This document shows, piece by piece, positions 24,692 through 37,344 of a DNA stretch of 64,000 nt (its first letter is position 1; each line of letters opens with the position of its first letter). The stretch comes from Fratercula arctica. Taxonomy: Eukaryota > Chordata > Aves > Charadriiformes > Alcidae. The stretch is taken from assembly GCA_947846985.1 (NCBI GenBank), contig CANTUZ010000006.1:46436707-46500706 (forward strand). Reading direction: 5' to 3'. A program made the translations under genes and the position numbers. Under the pieces are notes generated by a model. That model did not search any database and was not told where the DNA came from. It worked only from the letters and a program-made list of their open reading frames with translations.

Positions 24692-24835
24692 GAGAAACTT
24701 GTGATCCATACCGCAAAGCTGCGGAAGCTACTGGCCAGCAGCCATAAAAGAATTAAATGTAAATGGCTTGTTACATTGGCAGTTATTTGCTGTGCAGCAA
24801 TGCTGTTTCTAAAAATCCACTCAAAACCCCTATAA
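24692..24835 (+). other. possible terminal exon with a 47-codon open frame (speculative)
   Basis: A good acceptor context, 'ttgttctctttctag', ends at 24691. From 24692 one frame stays open for 47 codons to TAA at 24833-24835. Its C-terminal part contains a hydrophobic run (KWLVTLAVICCAAMLFL) that could be a membrane segment after a basic region (KLRKLLASSHKRIK). A canonical AATAAA lies at 24899-24904. An in-frame TAG sits in the acceptor itself, so the frame would have to be completed by an upstream exon, which I cannot identify. A 47-codon frame arises by chance fairly often, and the peptide matches nothing I know. A lncRNA exon or a conserved regulatory element is just as likely. Confidence 0.15.
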
Positions 24836-25755
24836 ATCCTGGTATATATTTTCTTGCTTTTTGCCTGACACTCATAGAGTTAACGGGCAAAACATTTCAA
24901 TAAAACTTCCATACAAAAGAGGTAAGATGTTAAAAACTCACTGTTAACATCTGTTCATCATTTCATTGTGCGGCCACACGTTAGATAAACGTGCTTACTC
25001 ATAAGAGCACAATACCTAACCGTGACCTCAGCTGTGACATCAAACAAGCACACGGGGGAATTATTCCATGCTTTTGGCATCAGCGCAGTTGACTTTCACA
25101 AAGGGGGGAACAGAAAAACTGTGCCTGACGAGTGGTGAAACGGCGGGATTAACGACCAACTTTTGTCAGCCCTTTGCCGTTGACTTTCTTTACAATAGGA
25201 AAATGTGTGTGTGTAAATAGGTCCATCCCCCGAAATTAAGCAAACGTCACAACGGGCTGGCTAACTAACCTGTAATTACACTGTCACTTCTATTAACTCC
25301 AGCACCCACTAATAGAGTAAGTTATAGTGGAAGCAGCCCATGTTGTTAGGAGGGTTATTTATTTTATGCCCTAATTAATCAGTACTGACACTGAACTACA
25401 TCCTTTCTCCTTCCTCATTATTTAAATCACCCATTTATATGGATGAGCCTCTTTGCTTTGTGCATTTCATTAATGCCGTAACATGCTCCCACAAGGAGAG
25501 CGGCGGGCGCTGTTCCGGCAAGGGAGGGAAGAGAAATGCCAGGAGGCTGCTCCCTCTCTCCCAACCTTTTTTCCTTGAGAAGGGCAGAGGGGAGGTCAAT
25601 GGGATCCAGTCTTTGGGCTCCCAGGGGTCTGGTCCTTCGTGATGGCAGGGAAGAAGTAACTTCCCTAGGTCGGCCCAATTTCAAGCGTTGGGTACTTGAG
25701 GAGAACATCTCTTTTGGGAAGGGCACCACAGCACAAGGAAATCTTTGCTTCAAGT

Positions 25756-25798
25756 CAGGCACATGCTTAAGCGATTTGCCAGATCTGGGTCCTGATCC
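25756..25798. repeat. half copy of the CACATGCTTAAG-type ancient repeat
   Basis: The stretch 'caggcacatgcttaagcgat' followed by 'ttgccagatctgggtcctga' matches one arm of the palindromic family seen at 3109-3240 ('gcacatgcttaagtgctttgctggatcgggg'). Only one arm is clear. The family name is unknown to me and the assignment is by motif only. Confidence 0.4.
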
Positions 25799-25851
25799 TA
25801 AAATTGGAAGTGACAAGCAGAAGTTCCCTCACCCCTCGATCGCCTGTCCTC

Positions 25852-25910
25852 AGGCTGCGAGTGAAACAGAGACGTGAAATGACTTGGTCTGCAGAATGGA
25901 GATCAAAGCA
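25852..25910 (-). repeat. possible MIR-like trace, minus strand
   Basis: The string 'aaacagagacgtgaaatgac' followed by 'ttggtctgcagaatgg' resembles the reverse complement of the MIR region 'gaggcacagagaggtgaagtgacttgcccaaggtcac'. The match is short and interrupted, and chance similarity is a serious alternative. Confidence 0.25.
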
Positions 25911-28170
25911 TGTGGGGGCTAAATTGAACATGAGGCAATTTGGAAAACTGAAATTCAGGATATCTTGTGCAGAGCTTTATATAGGGGTATATATAGTCTC
26001 TTATAGTTCAGCTGAAGTATTTTTGTTTACCCCTGTGTTTTGAAGGGATTACCTTTACAGTATTTCATAACAGAACAGCCAAAACAAAGTGTAAATCTAA
26101 GTATTTCTCATGGAATACTTCAAAGCCAACTTTTTTTCCCAGTCCTTTCTTCTACGTTCCCCTTTTTCCCATTTTTTGCTGAACACATACATCCAGGTAA
26201 GCACTTGCTGTTGCACATGTCTAGACTCTGCAGAGCAGCCCAAAGAGGCTAGCAGAATTTTTTAGGCGGCTACTAACTTGTTTAAACGACTCTCATTTGA
26301 CGCAAGAAGCCTCTCAGCAGTTCTGGAGGGTCAGCACAGGGCTGGTGATGCCTGGCTGAGCGCAACGGCAGCAGGGCAGAGCCTGGCCCCAGCCCCCAAG
26401 TAGACACCCAACTCACACTTTCCATGCTGCGCTGCCCTCCCTGGCATCGCAGTTAAAGAAGTTTAATGTTAAAAAAACACCCCAAACCTCTTTAGGTTGT
26501 TATTCTGCTTCCTGCCTTCAACACAGGCAGCTCCTGCCACAGTTCAGTCAGCTCTGAAGTGGGGCTGAGCTCTGAAAATTCAAAACTCACAGGGGATGGG
26601 GAGGAGGATGCACTGCCAGGACTGGGAAAGCTTTAATGGTGTAACACAGGAGCACACGTGCATTGCCCAAAACCAGCTTAGCAGGAGGATGGGGAAGGCA
26701 CAGTAGGTCTTGTACCCCATGCACGCCCGCCCCACGGGACCAAAATCTGAAACCAGGCCATTCAGGACACCCTATGTCTCCTTCAGGTTCTCCAAGAGTC
26801 TCTGACACCTCTCCACATCTGTGCTGCTCTGGCCAGTCCACATGTTTGTAGGTCAAACTGCTTATTGACAGCCTCTTTGGAAGGTGCTTTTTCTAAAGGA
26901 AGACAAATGGCACAAGGCTGTGCATCCTTTACTTGAGTAAAGCTCAAACACAGCTTTGACGTGCTTCTGGAGGACAAAAATCAGTTGAACAATTTAATTC
27001 AAAGCTGACAAACATGATCCTATCAGGCAACTTGCAATAGCTACAGTGGAGTTTTTAAAACTGGGATTTTTAGCCTGGAGTAAGCCAAGATGCTCCAGTT
27101 AAAGAAAATGGTTTTGGAGATTTTAAACTGTATTATTCATTTCAATAAGATTCTTATTTTAGAGGAAACATGTACAATTTTACCAGTGCAGCTCTCAGGC
27201 AGCAACTCCCATGCCAACACAGATAGCTGCAAACCAACGCAACTTTCAAAAACGAGGAAACATTATCCAGTGCTACATTTTGAAACCAAAGGCCATGTGC
27301 AGCTCCATTAATTTGTGGTTCAAGGCCAATAATTAAACCATCCAGGTTCCATCCAAATATTTTTTCTGACTCCCCAAACATTTTGCCAAACCATGAACTA
27401 ATTTTCACCACGAAGGCTTTCTCGTATTTAGCACATTTTTGGAGACAGTTGCTCACTCGGCAGAGCTCCAGGGGCACTTGAAACCTCGCGGTGCAAACCA
27501 GTTAAAAGTTGCCAAGTGCGTATTGTCCAATGAAACCCGGTGTGTCAGAAACCATACAAACCAAACCAAAGCTGTACAACTTTTTCCATGAAGTTCATAC
27601 CCAAAGCCACGCGAGGGTGCGGTTTGGGCCAATGGCCCACACCACGAAGTGTTCCTCAGCCAGTTTGCAGCTACAGGGGGTCTTTACAGACCGTAGATTT
27701 TGACCAACCTTCTGTGTTACCTTTTGTGTGCGAAGGGAGCCTTGGCCAGGATGTTCCTCAGTTTTTTTGGAGAAAGCCCCCAGCTATTACACGTTAAGAG
27801 AAAGGTGATGAGCCCTTAGTGAGTATCATGATGTTGACTCTTCCTGGCCAAAACCCAAGGGTTTGTTTTGAAGTGTACCATCACGCTGCATGTTTAAATG
27901 CCCTTTTTTACGGTCATATTACTCTGAGTAATTGAGGTATATACCACGACACACAAAATCTACATACACAAATGTCGACTTCAACCATCGGACAGGAAAA
28001 GCTTTTAAGGTCTGACATCTTTGCAGCAGAGCAGAAGTCAAAAACTCTCAGACCAACCAAGTGCCCTGTCCCGCCCTCATTTAAGTCAACAGCAAAGCAC
28101 TGGTCCCCATGGCTCAGCGCTGACAAGTATGAGAATGGCCAAAGAAATGCACATTAATTATCATTACTAT

Positions 28171-28191
28171 GTCTGTTATTGTATAACAGAC
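28171..28191. repeat. perfect 9-bp inverted repeat (hairpin)
   Basis: 'gtctgttat' and 'ataacagac' are perfect reverse complements separated by 'tgt'. It lies next to an ATTA-rich 'attaattatcatta' segment. Such a short hairpin could be a dimeric protein-binding site or chance. It is too short for a microRNA precursor. Confidence 0.7.
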
Positions 28192-29804
28192 TGATTCTGT
28201 ACTTTATCTCCTGGACCATTATCTCCTGCCATGTGATCTAAGTGTTGATACTGCTAATGTAAAGGAACACAGAACAGTAGTCATTTATCCTGCAAAAGAC
28301 CTCGTGCTTTTCTTGTTCTATCAATCATTAAACAAGTAATGTCTTTTGTGTTATTGCCTTGACATTCATTAACACTCACGTCACAGGAAATCTTTGCAAT
28401 TAAAAACCTTATTGACGATCTGTGGTTGTTTCTCATTGGCGTGCAACAAGCAAGATAATAAAAAATGAAAACAATAGTGTTATCATAGATAACTGAGGAG
28501 GTTTTTCCTTTTTCTTTTTGTACCTCAACTATTTTAATCTTGCTGGTCTCTATTTTTTATATTTTTTTTTTAATTTGAACATGGGCTCCAGGGCTCTGAA
28601 TGCTGGCAAACCACTTTTTATCAGCCCTGAACATCTGAACACCCCTTTGACATTAATCCTGTATGACCAGCTTTAGTGGAAACACTCGGTCTTGGAAAAG
28701 CCAGGCTATATGAGGACAAGACAAATGTTTCTCTCTCCATGCTATTCTGCCCCACCGAGATGCACAACAACCACGTGTGCAAACCAGCACAAAGTGCTTT
28801 GTCCACCGTCCAAACCACGCATTTGGACTGGTTTCCATGTTGTTGGTGCTGCCCCGGGGCTAATGCCCTCCAGGATGTGGAGGAAGGTTTGCACGGAAGC
28901 TGAAGCCCTTGGAGGAGATACAAAGAGCTGGGATGGAGGAGGACCCTGCAGCTGACCAGCAGCTCGGGTCTGGTGGGAAGCAAAGCTGTGGAGAACCTCT
29001 TGAACGTGGCTTATGGCCAGTTTACCCATGCCTTCTGCTGTGGGCTGACATCACACACAGAGTCTCACAAATTTAGTCTGGTTAATACGGATGCTACCTC
29101 CTGCTGGGACAAAGGGCCAAAAGCTTCTAACCGAAGGGCTGACTGCTGGGATGCATCAGTGCATTCTTCCTTCTTGCAGAAGAGGCTGAATTTTGCATGT
29201 GCTCTGAGCATGATCTGTGCCGCCCTTCACTGTGGGACGCAGCACAGCGCCACTGAAGTGCTCACATTAAAGGGCTGGTCTCTGACTGTGGCTCTGGAAT
29301 CAAGTCTGTGCTTCTTGCAAACCCAGACTCCTGTCTGACTCGGGCCATGCTGTCTGAAAGGTGCCTTCTGGAAGATAATAAGTACAACCTCAATTCCCAC
29401 AGACATTGACATAATTGAAAAATTAGACCATTAGGCTCTTACATTCTTACAGGCTGTTTTAATTGCAGTCCATATATCTTGAGCATATTTACTGAACGCT
29501 CCACGTACATGGAGATAGCTGAGAAGTGAGGGCAGCTCCGCAACCTTGCTACAGAATTGAGACAGGAAAAAAAATATTAAATCAGACTCATCTGGAACTC
29601 TTAAATACAGACACAGTAAGGTGAGAAGGGACCATTATAATAATTTCACCTTAATATCGTACAATTTTTCCATTTTTGCTCAGTGGCAATACTTCAAATT
29701 TACACCATCATAAGAGAAAGAATCAGAGCCGTTCACTTTAGAAGCACTATGCCCATGAAGGACGTTCGGAATTAGCTCCCGTGTACATCCATATCTCTTG
29801 ATAA

Positions 29805-29838
29805 CTGGCAAAAGTGGAAGTCTGGCAAAAGTGGAACT
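29805..29838 (+). repeat. 17-bp tandem duplication
   Basis: 'ctggcaaaagtggaagt' is followed directly by 'ctggcaaaagtggaact'; only one position differs. This is a simple local duplication. Confidence 0.85.
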
Positions 29839-31189
29839 CTGAAAATGGTCCTATGGTAGATTGTGTATTTTCAGTTCTCAGATGTGGTGGCCCCTCTTTG
29901 AAGCCTAAAACTGCATTTATGATCAGCCAGCGCACTGAAGAGTATACAGTGTATTTGACGTAGCAGCAGACTGCCTTTTGTTGTGCACCACAGTAGTTAA
30001 ATAAGTTCCTATCTTTTCCTTTTTTCTGGTAATTTAAGCATTAGTAGTGTTGATACCCAATTTGGACTGCCTATGGTTTTTATTTTGACATCAACAGTAA
30101 TGATCTTAGAAGGAATCACATTTACAAAACCATCCAGCAAAAAAAGACCATAACAAAACACGACAAGTATATTTCTCTGAAAAGCAAGTAGAAAAAAATA
30201 TTGATTTAATATGATACAAGTATTTACATTATTCATGTTTTATGCCACTGATTAAATTCTTCTTCATACCCTGTAACTAATACAAACAAGTGATAAAATT
30301 AACATTAACAAATAAGCTATTTTTACCTTTGGTATTCACCCTTGCTCATCGAGCCCAATAAGAGAATAGATTTTGCAGAACTGAGACCAACACCAACAGG
30401 CAGCAAATTAATCCGGCAGCAAACGCCGCTCCCCTTGGTGCCTCCACAGTTTACTAGACTACTGTGCACACCAGACTACCACAATTTTTAACACAATCTT
30501 TCAAGGCCATCTCAACTTTTTCAAGGCAAAACAGCATTATACTATTGAAAACTAAAGCAAGTCTCGGGAGATATTCTTGTTAGAAAAAAAAAATAAAATA
30601 AAATATCTACTTCAGGAATTCCTAGACGGGATAAAAAGTAGAACTTCATACAGAAAAATATTCACCAGCTCCCACTGCCAGTGAGGGGCTGGGTTTATAT
30701 TCAAAACGGAGCTGCTGCAGGAAGGCTCCTGTGCATCTTCTGAGGAATGAGTCTTCTCTACCAGTGCAAGAGACATCAACTTTTCCTTCAAGCTACCTTC
30801 AATAGCACAGATATTATAGAGCTACTGCTTCTCCCTCCCATCTCCTCCTTCAGTTTGGTGACAGTGACCACCCAGCATATAGGTGTACCTCTATTAGTTT
30901 TGTACAGCTTGCCTGACCTTGGTTTTGTACCCGCATACAAGCGTAGCACCGGTATGAAAACCCCCTGCAAGAGCTCCAGCCATCCTCATGCCTGGTGGGA
31001 CAGTTTCACACACAGGAAAAGTTGGTTCCTCTTAAACCGCTGCAAATTTACGGACACAAAACAAACCATTGTCTTTTTCTAACTTCATTGAAAGGAAGAG
31101 TTAGACTGTTAAACCAGGGTCAAATCACAGAGATGGCACTCAAACAGTCTCTTTTCTCTTCTGGCCACGCTGTAGATCCATGCACCACC

Positions 31190-31345
31190 TCCAGCAAGTC
31201 TCTTTATCTCCCCGCTCATCAGTTTGCCGTGAGTAATGCAACGAGCATGTTGGACAGAAATAAGAGACCTCAGGTATTTGGGCATTAAATGGATGAGCAT
31301 TGTGGAAAAGTATTGTGAGGCGAATGTATAATGCAAACAGGGATG
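31190..31345 (+). repeat. possible MIR-like SINE, plus strand
   Basis: 'ccagcaagtctctttatctc' followed by 'cccgctcatcagttt' resembles the MIR 'gggcaagtcacttaacctctctgtgcctcagttt' block. About 100 bases later, 'tattgtgaggcgaatgtataatgc' parallels 'gttgtgaggattaaatgagataatgc'. Order and spacing are right, but the middle is not recognisable. Confidence 0.35.
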
Positions 31346-32122
31346 AGATAAGAGATATCTGATTCACAAAGATTATGTCTTTTGTGCCCAATATATGGGT
31401 GCCGAGCAGGTCACTGTGCAGCAGTTACAAGTAATATAAGCGGGCATGAGGAAGCAACATTTTAACTTGAAAGGACTTGCAGAGGGATGAGAGAGAATTT
31501 GCATAAAACCAATACAGAGCAGATGGGAATGGACAAGCCTGCTGGTATCAAACACACGCCAAAGGAAAATTACAGAAGAACAAGGAAGTTTTTGTAGACA
31601 GCGCTTCAGTACCCTAACCATACATGAAACCAAGAAAACTTCTAAATCCACCAGAACAATCGCCTAAAGGGTTTAGCAAAAGACCCCAAGTTTCTACTAG
31701 AAAAATATCACATTACTGGTGACAAAAAGCCTTATCGTGTTTTCCCGCCTTTAATTGCTTTAGAAGGCAAAATACCTACGCATGAAAAAAAGAAAAAAGA
31801 GTTGAGGGTAAATGCAAAGGTTACTACTGTATTAATGTGTGTTATCTACTCTCTAACTTTTTTCAATGCTGTTTTACAAACATGAAAAAAGGCAGTCAAT
31901 GCCAGAAGTATCTTTTCTGACAGCAAATATTTGAGCAAGTTTATTGTCTTTAGCCATCCACCAGACCATTATTTAAAAAGAAAAGAAAACTGGCTCTGGA
32001 TGCAAAGATTGCAAAAAAAATAAATGTTATGGTGATAAGTATCAATGTTCTAGAATTACAATGAGTCCAAGAGGTTTTCAGAGGCATGTGTCAGAAACGA
32101 TGGAAAAGGCAGAAAAATATGC

Positions 32123-32168
32123 AGGCAGAAGTGTGAAAGAAGTCTAGGCAGAGGTGTGAAAATAGTTT
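32123..32168 (+). repeat. imperfect 23-bp tandem duplication
   Basis: 'aggcagaagtgtgaaagaag' + 'tct' is followed at once by 'aggcagaggtgtgaaaatag' + 'ttt'; 19 of 23 positions agree. This is an older local duplication. Confidence 0.75.
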
Positions 32169-34104
32169 ACAGTTCATTAAAAAGAGGCAAGAACGCAGCA
32201 ACTTTCCCAAGCTGCAGCTGCCCAGCTCCACACTCGCTTTGAGCAAGATCTTCTGCCGAGGTCACTCTGGGAAGCTAGTTCCCCTCAAGTCTCCGTTGGG
32301 GGACTCGGGCAGGAGAGACGGAGGTGTGTGGATCTATTAAAACTACTGTGTTTGGAGGAGAAATGTGCAAGTCACTCCCCCTTCTGCAATACCAGACTGA
32401 TTTTCTTCTGTCTATACTCTAGAGGAATCAAATGCTTGATGGATGGAGCCTAAGAAAATCCCAATTCAGGTGGAGAACTGTAACACAATAACCCATGAGT
32501 AATTTGTTATATAGTGACCGGGTGCCAGGAGGCGCTGGGAGGAGAGAACGAAGGAAAAGTTAGCAATGGACTAAAAGACAGGCCATGTTCCTGTAAGCAC
32601 TGAGGAGCAGTTTTGACCATGTCCATTTGACAATGCCACATCGACAGACCGCTTCTCCCATTGTACCCATGAAGGGAGGCAGGCCTGTGAAGCCCCAGGC
32701 CTTGTGACATTCGTCTTATTTTTCCCGTAAGCCAGAACTATGAAATAAAACTTCAAACAAAGAAGAGAATGGAGATGACAATGGTGGAGCTAGGCAAGAA
32801 AAGATTTGGTGCTCATGTGACCTGAGAACTGATTTCTGAAGAACATTCCTCCATCCTTTCTTCCCCTGCCCTCCTCCATGACACGATTATACACATAAAT
32901 TAGAGTGAAACCAAAACCTTTCAATACCGACGTGGTAAGCTGAGATACCGCTTGAGAGTGCTGAGTTTCAGCTTGGCTGGACACAAAGGATGAACATACC
33001 TCTGCGACTCAGCACCTGAAATCCAGAATTACGTTTCTGCTGGATGACACTTCAGTGGTGACACACACTAATAGCCCCGTTAAGCATAGATAACACAACG
33101 CCACTTTGGTGTCTCGCTACGAGCCCTTGCCGGTAATGAGCTTTAAAGAAACAATGACTCACGGTAACACAAACTGTCACAGGATCTCACAGAAAAGGAT
33201 ATGAGATAGCTCAAGGACGGTGGCACAGAGCCTGCCCCTTCGCTCTGCAGCACACCTCTTCCCACGGCCAGATGAAGGCACAGATAATACGAGCAGATGA
33301 ATAGACAGCTGTGTTTAAGTCCTATGATTCACAGGAATCTTTTCATCCCCCTTCCTGAACAATCCTGCTTCACTACCAATAAAGTTTCAACTGTTTTTCG
33401 GTCCTGCCTCTCCTTCCAGCAACCGCCTCCCTGAATTTCTTCCCTGCTTCCTCCTGGCTGCTGCGGTGACACCCGGCACTGCCATGTGCCTGCAAGACCC
33501 TCGCCGTCAGCCACGTGCCACTGGCGGGACCTCATTCTCCAAGGTGGGAACTAGTGGGAGATAAAAGCTCTCCCAGAGACCAAACCACTACAGAGCACTT
33601 TTTAATGCAGTCTATGAAAATGCTCTTTGGAAGGGCCTTTTTCCACACACTTCCAAGTATTTCTGCCTAAAAGGGTGTATTTTTTAATTAAAACCAGGCA
33701 CTTTCTTACCTTCAGCACTGAACACTTCGGATCTGGAAACCCAACCCGGTGTTGTGCAATCAGGGCTTAAGCTATCGCATCCACGTGCGGACAGCAGGGC
33801 AGACTCCAGCTCTGTGTTCACCATGCAAACAGGTGAAAAACCTCAAATCCTTACAAAGGAAGAGAATACCAGCAGCTTTTCTAAGGAATATTGTAAAGGA
33901 CCTTGCTGAGTGAACAGCAGCTTGGGAGCAATGTTTATGGCAGAGCTATAAACTCATGAACAAATTAAAAGGATTTACAAGAGTAATTCAAGTCTCAAGC
34001 CAAACCTACCGAATGGCAGGAGATGATTCTCCCAGGGTCAGGAAGAAATAATTAGCACTGCGCTTGTGGAAGAGGGTTTAGTATAATTTCTTGCCCTACC
34101 TATT

Positions 34105-34126
34105 AAAAAAAAAAAAAAAAAAAAAA
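34105..34126. repeat. poly(A) run of 22
   Basis: A pure A homopolymer in non-coding sequence, with no retrocopy remnant recognised on the 5' side. Confidence 0.9.
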
Positions 34127-34252
34127 GGCTATCCTTTGAGTTATGGCAGTAAGTGCACAGGAAGATCATTCCTTATCTCTTCAGTGCTCACCTGGCTCCT
34201 TTTATAGACCCTTTGTTCTTGTTTCAACTCACCTGTTACAAGAGGCCTTTTT

Positions 34253-34263
34253 CCCCCCCCCCC
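34253..34263. repeat. poly(C) run of 11
   Basis: An uninterrupted C tract preceded by 'gccttttt'. It is a likely slippage or sequencing-error hotspot. On the complementary strand it is a G-run. Confidence 0.88.
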
Positions 34264-35051
34264 ATTTTAATGACCCAACACTTTAGACTCTGGATTTTAA
34301 CTCTGTCTCAGGCATCTGAATTCAAAGCCTCCAGCCAAATTGTTTAAAGCTCAATGGGCTTGCATACATATTTTAAGCTACAACTTTTATACCTCTGATG
34401 TCCCCTGTCCGTGTTATCCCACTTATTTCATCACTGACGAACGTGAATGAAAACCTCAACAGCTAACCTGAGATCTGCAAAGATCTGCATTTGAGTGTTT
34501 GCCTTTTATATGGATGGCCAAACACCTGCTAATATCAGCAGGAGCAACTCCAAAAGGCTCTGACCTCTGCACGTGACTGAAGAATAATTTTATTTGCAGA
34601 GGTGCCCAGTACTGTGCTATTAAATGGTGATCAGTGAGAGCTCGTAAATATGAAAAGTTTTCATTACAATGCGCAAATTAAGAAAATATTAAGGGGTGTC
34701 CAAATATACTGTTGAAGGTATATCCACTGGTCTAATCCAAAGTGCTCCAAGGATACCGTACTCCTTCCCCAGGGGCTAAGCTAGCAGAATGGAAAATTTC
34801 TCTATACTTCAATAGCAATGAAATCAGGAAGAAGGAATTACGTAGCAGAGATCCATGAAAAATGTTTGGATCCCCTAAAATTATAGAAAATAATACAGAA
34901 GAATATAAAAGATGACAAGTATCCTTTCTATTAATTTTTAAACTCTCATGTAGATATTATGTTGGTCCCAATTAAATCCCAGAGGATCACTCAAAGCCCC
35001 TTTCAGAACCTGCAGTATCGTGGCGTCACTGTGTGATATTTAAATCATGGC

Positions 35052-35060
35052 GGGGGGGGG
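35052..35060. repeat. poly(G) run of 9
   Basis: A G homopolymer in AT-rich surroundings; its exact length may be uncertain in the assembly. Confidence 0.85.
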
Positions 35061-36818
35061 TTATCTGAATGTACACAGAAAGCCGAGGTACGTTCTAGAG
35101 CTATTCCGAGCACGAGCTACGCAAGGCTTGCTTTCTACAGCCCGAGAGGAAAGGTACCAACGCACACAGAATGTCCACGTTATATTTTTCACAGGATCTC
35201 TTCACTGAAAAGGCCCTGCAGTTCCTTCCCACTAATCCAGGCTGGCTGGTAGATGGAGAAGGATCTCTCCAGACGCTTTCCCTTTAGATCACAAAAGGAA
35301 ACATTAATCAAGCAAAAAATGGGAAATTATGACACCTAGCTGCTAAAGTTCAGCCCCAGTGGCCAAGTCAGAGTTGATCACGGGGTACAGGTGACTATCC
35401 ATCAAATGACCTATCATAACACACATTAAAATGTCTGGGTTAATCAGGACAGTAGCCAAGAACAATATTTTTCTGCTGACTTTCATAACAGCAGGTACAA
35501 AAGCAATCCCCTTGAAACACCGGTCTGCAAGTATTCGAGACAAAATCTGATTAACTAAACCAAATTCCAAATATGATTTTAACCAAATTATACCATCTCC
35601 TCACTGCACACCAAATACAGGACCAAGGCTGTTTTAGGCAAAGAAAAGAGGATTTTAGATCTGAAGAATTGTAGGTGTGAGCTGGAAAATGCATTGGAAC
35701 CCGAGTTTAACTCCCGTGTCGCTACCTCGAATCACATTAAAACACAGAAAGAGGACTGAAGGCTACAATACCACCACCCGGTAGCGAAGCGGGATCGATC
35801 GCAAGTATCGTTATGATTACTCTGCAAACTACTTTAGCGTGGATGAGGAAGAATATCTTTATGAGGTTATTATAAATTGCACCACATAGTCATTAGAAAA
35901 ATACCAGCGCGACTTTGGGCTCTGCCTGTTTCAAACTGGGCACGAGGAAACGATAAAACGGTTTGACTGTTACCAGTAAAGACACTTCATATCTGGGAGG
36001 TTACTTCCTCCTGAGGATTCTCCCAGCCATTTCTCCAAGCCTTGGTGATTACAGGGTTGCTCAATGGGGCAGGTGTTTGTCCTCAGCGCCACAAGCGAGG
36101 AGTCGGGACACGGCGGGGCTGCGTGACTCAGGCACACACCGGATGTCACTAATCAGGGGCAGATTAATCAGGTCCCAGCCCTGGGTGTTAATCAGAGCTC
36201 TGCACTTGTCCCCAACCCTGGACCAGGGGCTCCTCCTCACTGTCACACCCAGAAAATATTAACCGGGACCACGTCCCCATCCTGCATCCAGTGAACAAGT
36301 GCCTGTTGGTGGATAGTTTTGGGGAGGAAAACGCAGGTTTTTTTCCCAGATGACGGTTCGCAGGCAAGCGGGCCACGCTGCTACGGAGGAGGGACTTGAC
36401 GCTGGTGTCACCAGCAACTCATGGGCATTGTCCCAGAGCTGGCACCACCGGGCCAGCTCAACACCCAGCGCAGTCCTAAAGGAAGGGATTTTATTAATAT
36501 TTATTTTTTCTGGAGGGAAAACTAGTAACCTGGAGGGAAATTGTGCCTGTGGCAGTGCAAGTCAATGGCAACACTGAGGGTGAGCCTGGGCTCAGCGCTG
36601 AACCCGGTGACTGGAGCAGGTTGTTTAGCCACGGGCTTAAAAGTTTTACTGAAATAAGGTACTTTTAGTAGTCAGTGTCGTGAAGCGTATTTATAAGCAT
36701 CTGAGGAGTAAGTAAGGACTTTTTTTTTTCTGCTAACGTGAACTAATTTATGATCTATAAAATTAAAAGCTACAAACACAAGTAATTTATTCTAAAAAAA
36801 ATAAAATAATCTCTTTAT

Positions 36819-36836
36819 CAATGACAACCGTCATTG
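36819..36836. repeat. 7-bp inverted repeat with 4-nt loop
   Basis: 'caatgac' and 'gtcattg' flank 'aacc' as perfect reverse complements. This is a small potential hairpin or dimeric site; no function can be assigned. Confidence 0.6.
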
Positions 36837-37344
36837 CCACTGCTGTGTGTATTTCTACTGCTCTTCGCTTGCAGTGGGTCAGTGAAAAGGATCATTTTAT
36901 GATTAAATGGCTATAGACAGGGCAGGGATGTGTGCTCAGTGCATCAGCAAGCATTGGCAGAGGGACATTACATTTAGTTAAGCCAGTTAGTGCAAGTAAA
37001 TTTCCCAACTTTACCCCAGGAAAGTAAAAAAACCATATATATAAAAATATATATTTGTCAAGCAAATGATGAATGCTTATAACATTATACAATGAAAGAA
37101 GAGCTCAGGATATGTATACAATGGCTTCAGTTCAAAAGGGTCTGCAGCAACAAGCTCAATAATGGAACTTTTAAGTTACATATATGTAAACCAAATGGAA
37201 AGCTGAGAAACCTTCCGTCTTAGATGGATAAACTGTTTACCTAAACAGAAAGAAACACCATTAATCCTCACAAATGACAACGCAAAGATGCACAGACTGA
37301 TAATGCAAGTCGGATCTGCCAGATGAGGTCAAAAGCACATCCCT

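Larger units (their letters stand above)
20951..25755. other. long non-coding interval
   Basis: The longest frame (177 codons, 21759-22292) covers a GC-richer patch. It is overlapped by minus-strand frames and has a mixed composition with no domain, signal peptide or repeat I can name, so it is left uncalled. The rest is AT-rich and contains the speculative exon at 24.69 kb. Confidence 0.5.
25911..31189. other. long non-coding interval
   Basis: Unique sequence with GC-richer patches at 26.3-26.9 and 28.6-29.3 kb. Each carries overlapping frames of 60-121 codons on both strands without domains. An inverted repeat at 28.17 kb and a 17-bp duplication at 29.8 kb are listed separately. Confidence 0.5.
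31346..37344. other. long non-coding interval
   Basis: AT-rich unique sequence. It contains the 23-bp duplication, the A22, C11 and G9 homopolymers and a small hairpin. Frames are short and unremarkable; no gene is supported. Confidence 0.5.

Noticed and set aside
32519..32538. 'gtgccaggaggcgctgg' looked like a second CTCF site.
   Set aside because: When aligned to CCASYAGRKGGCRSY it has about four mismatches, including the 5' CCA.
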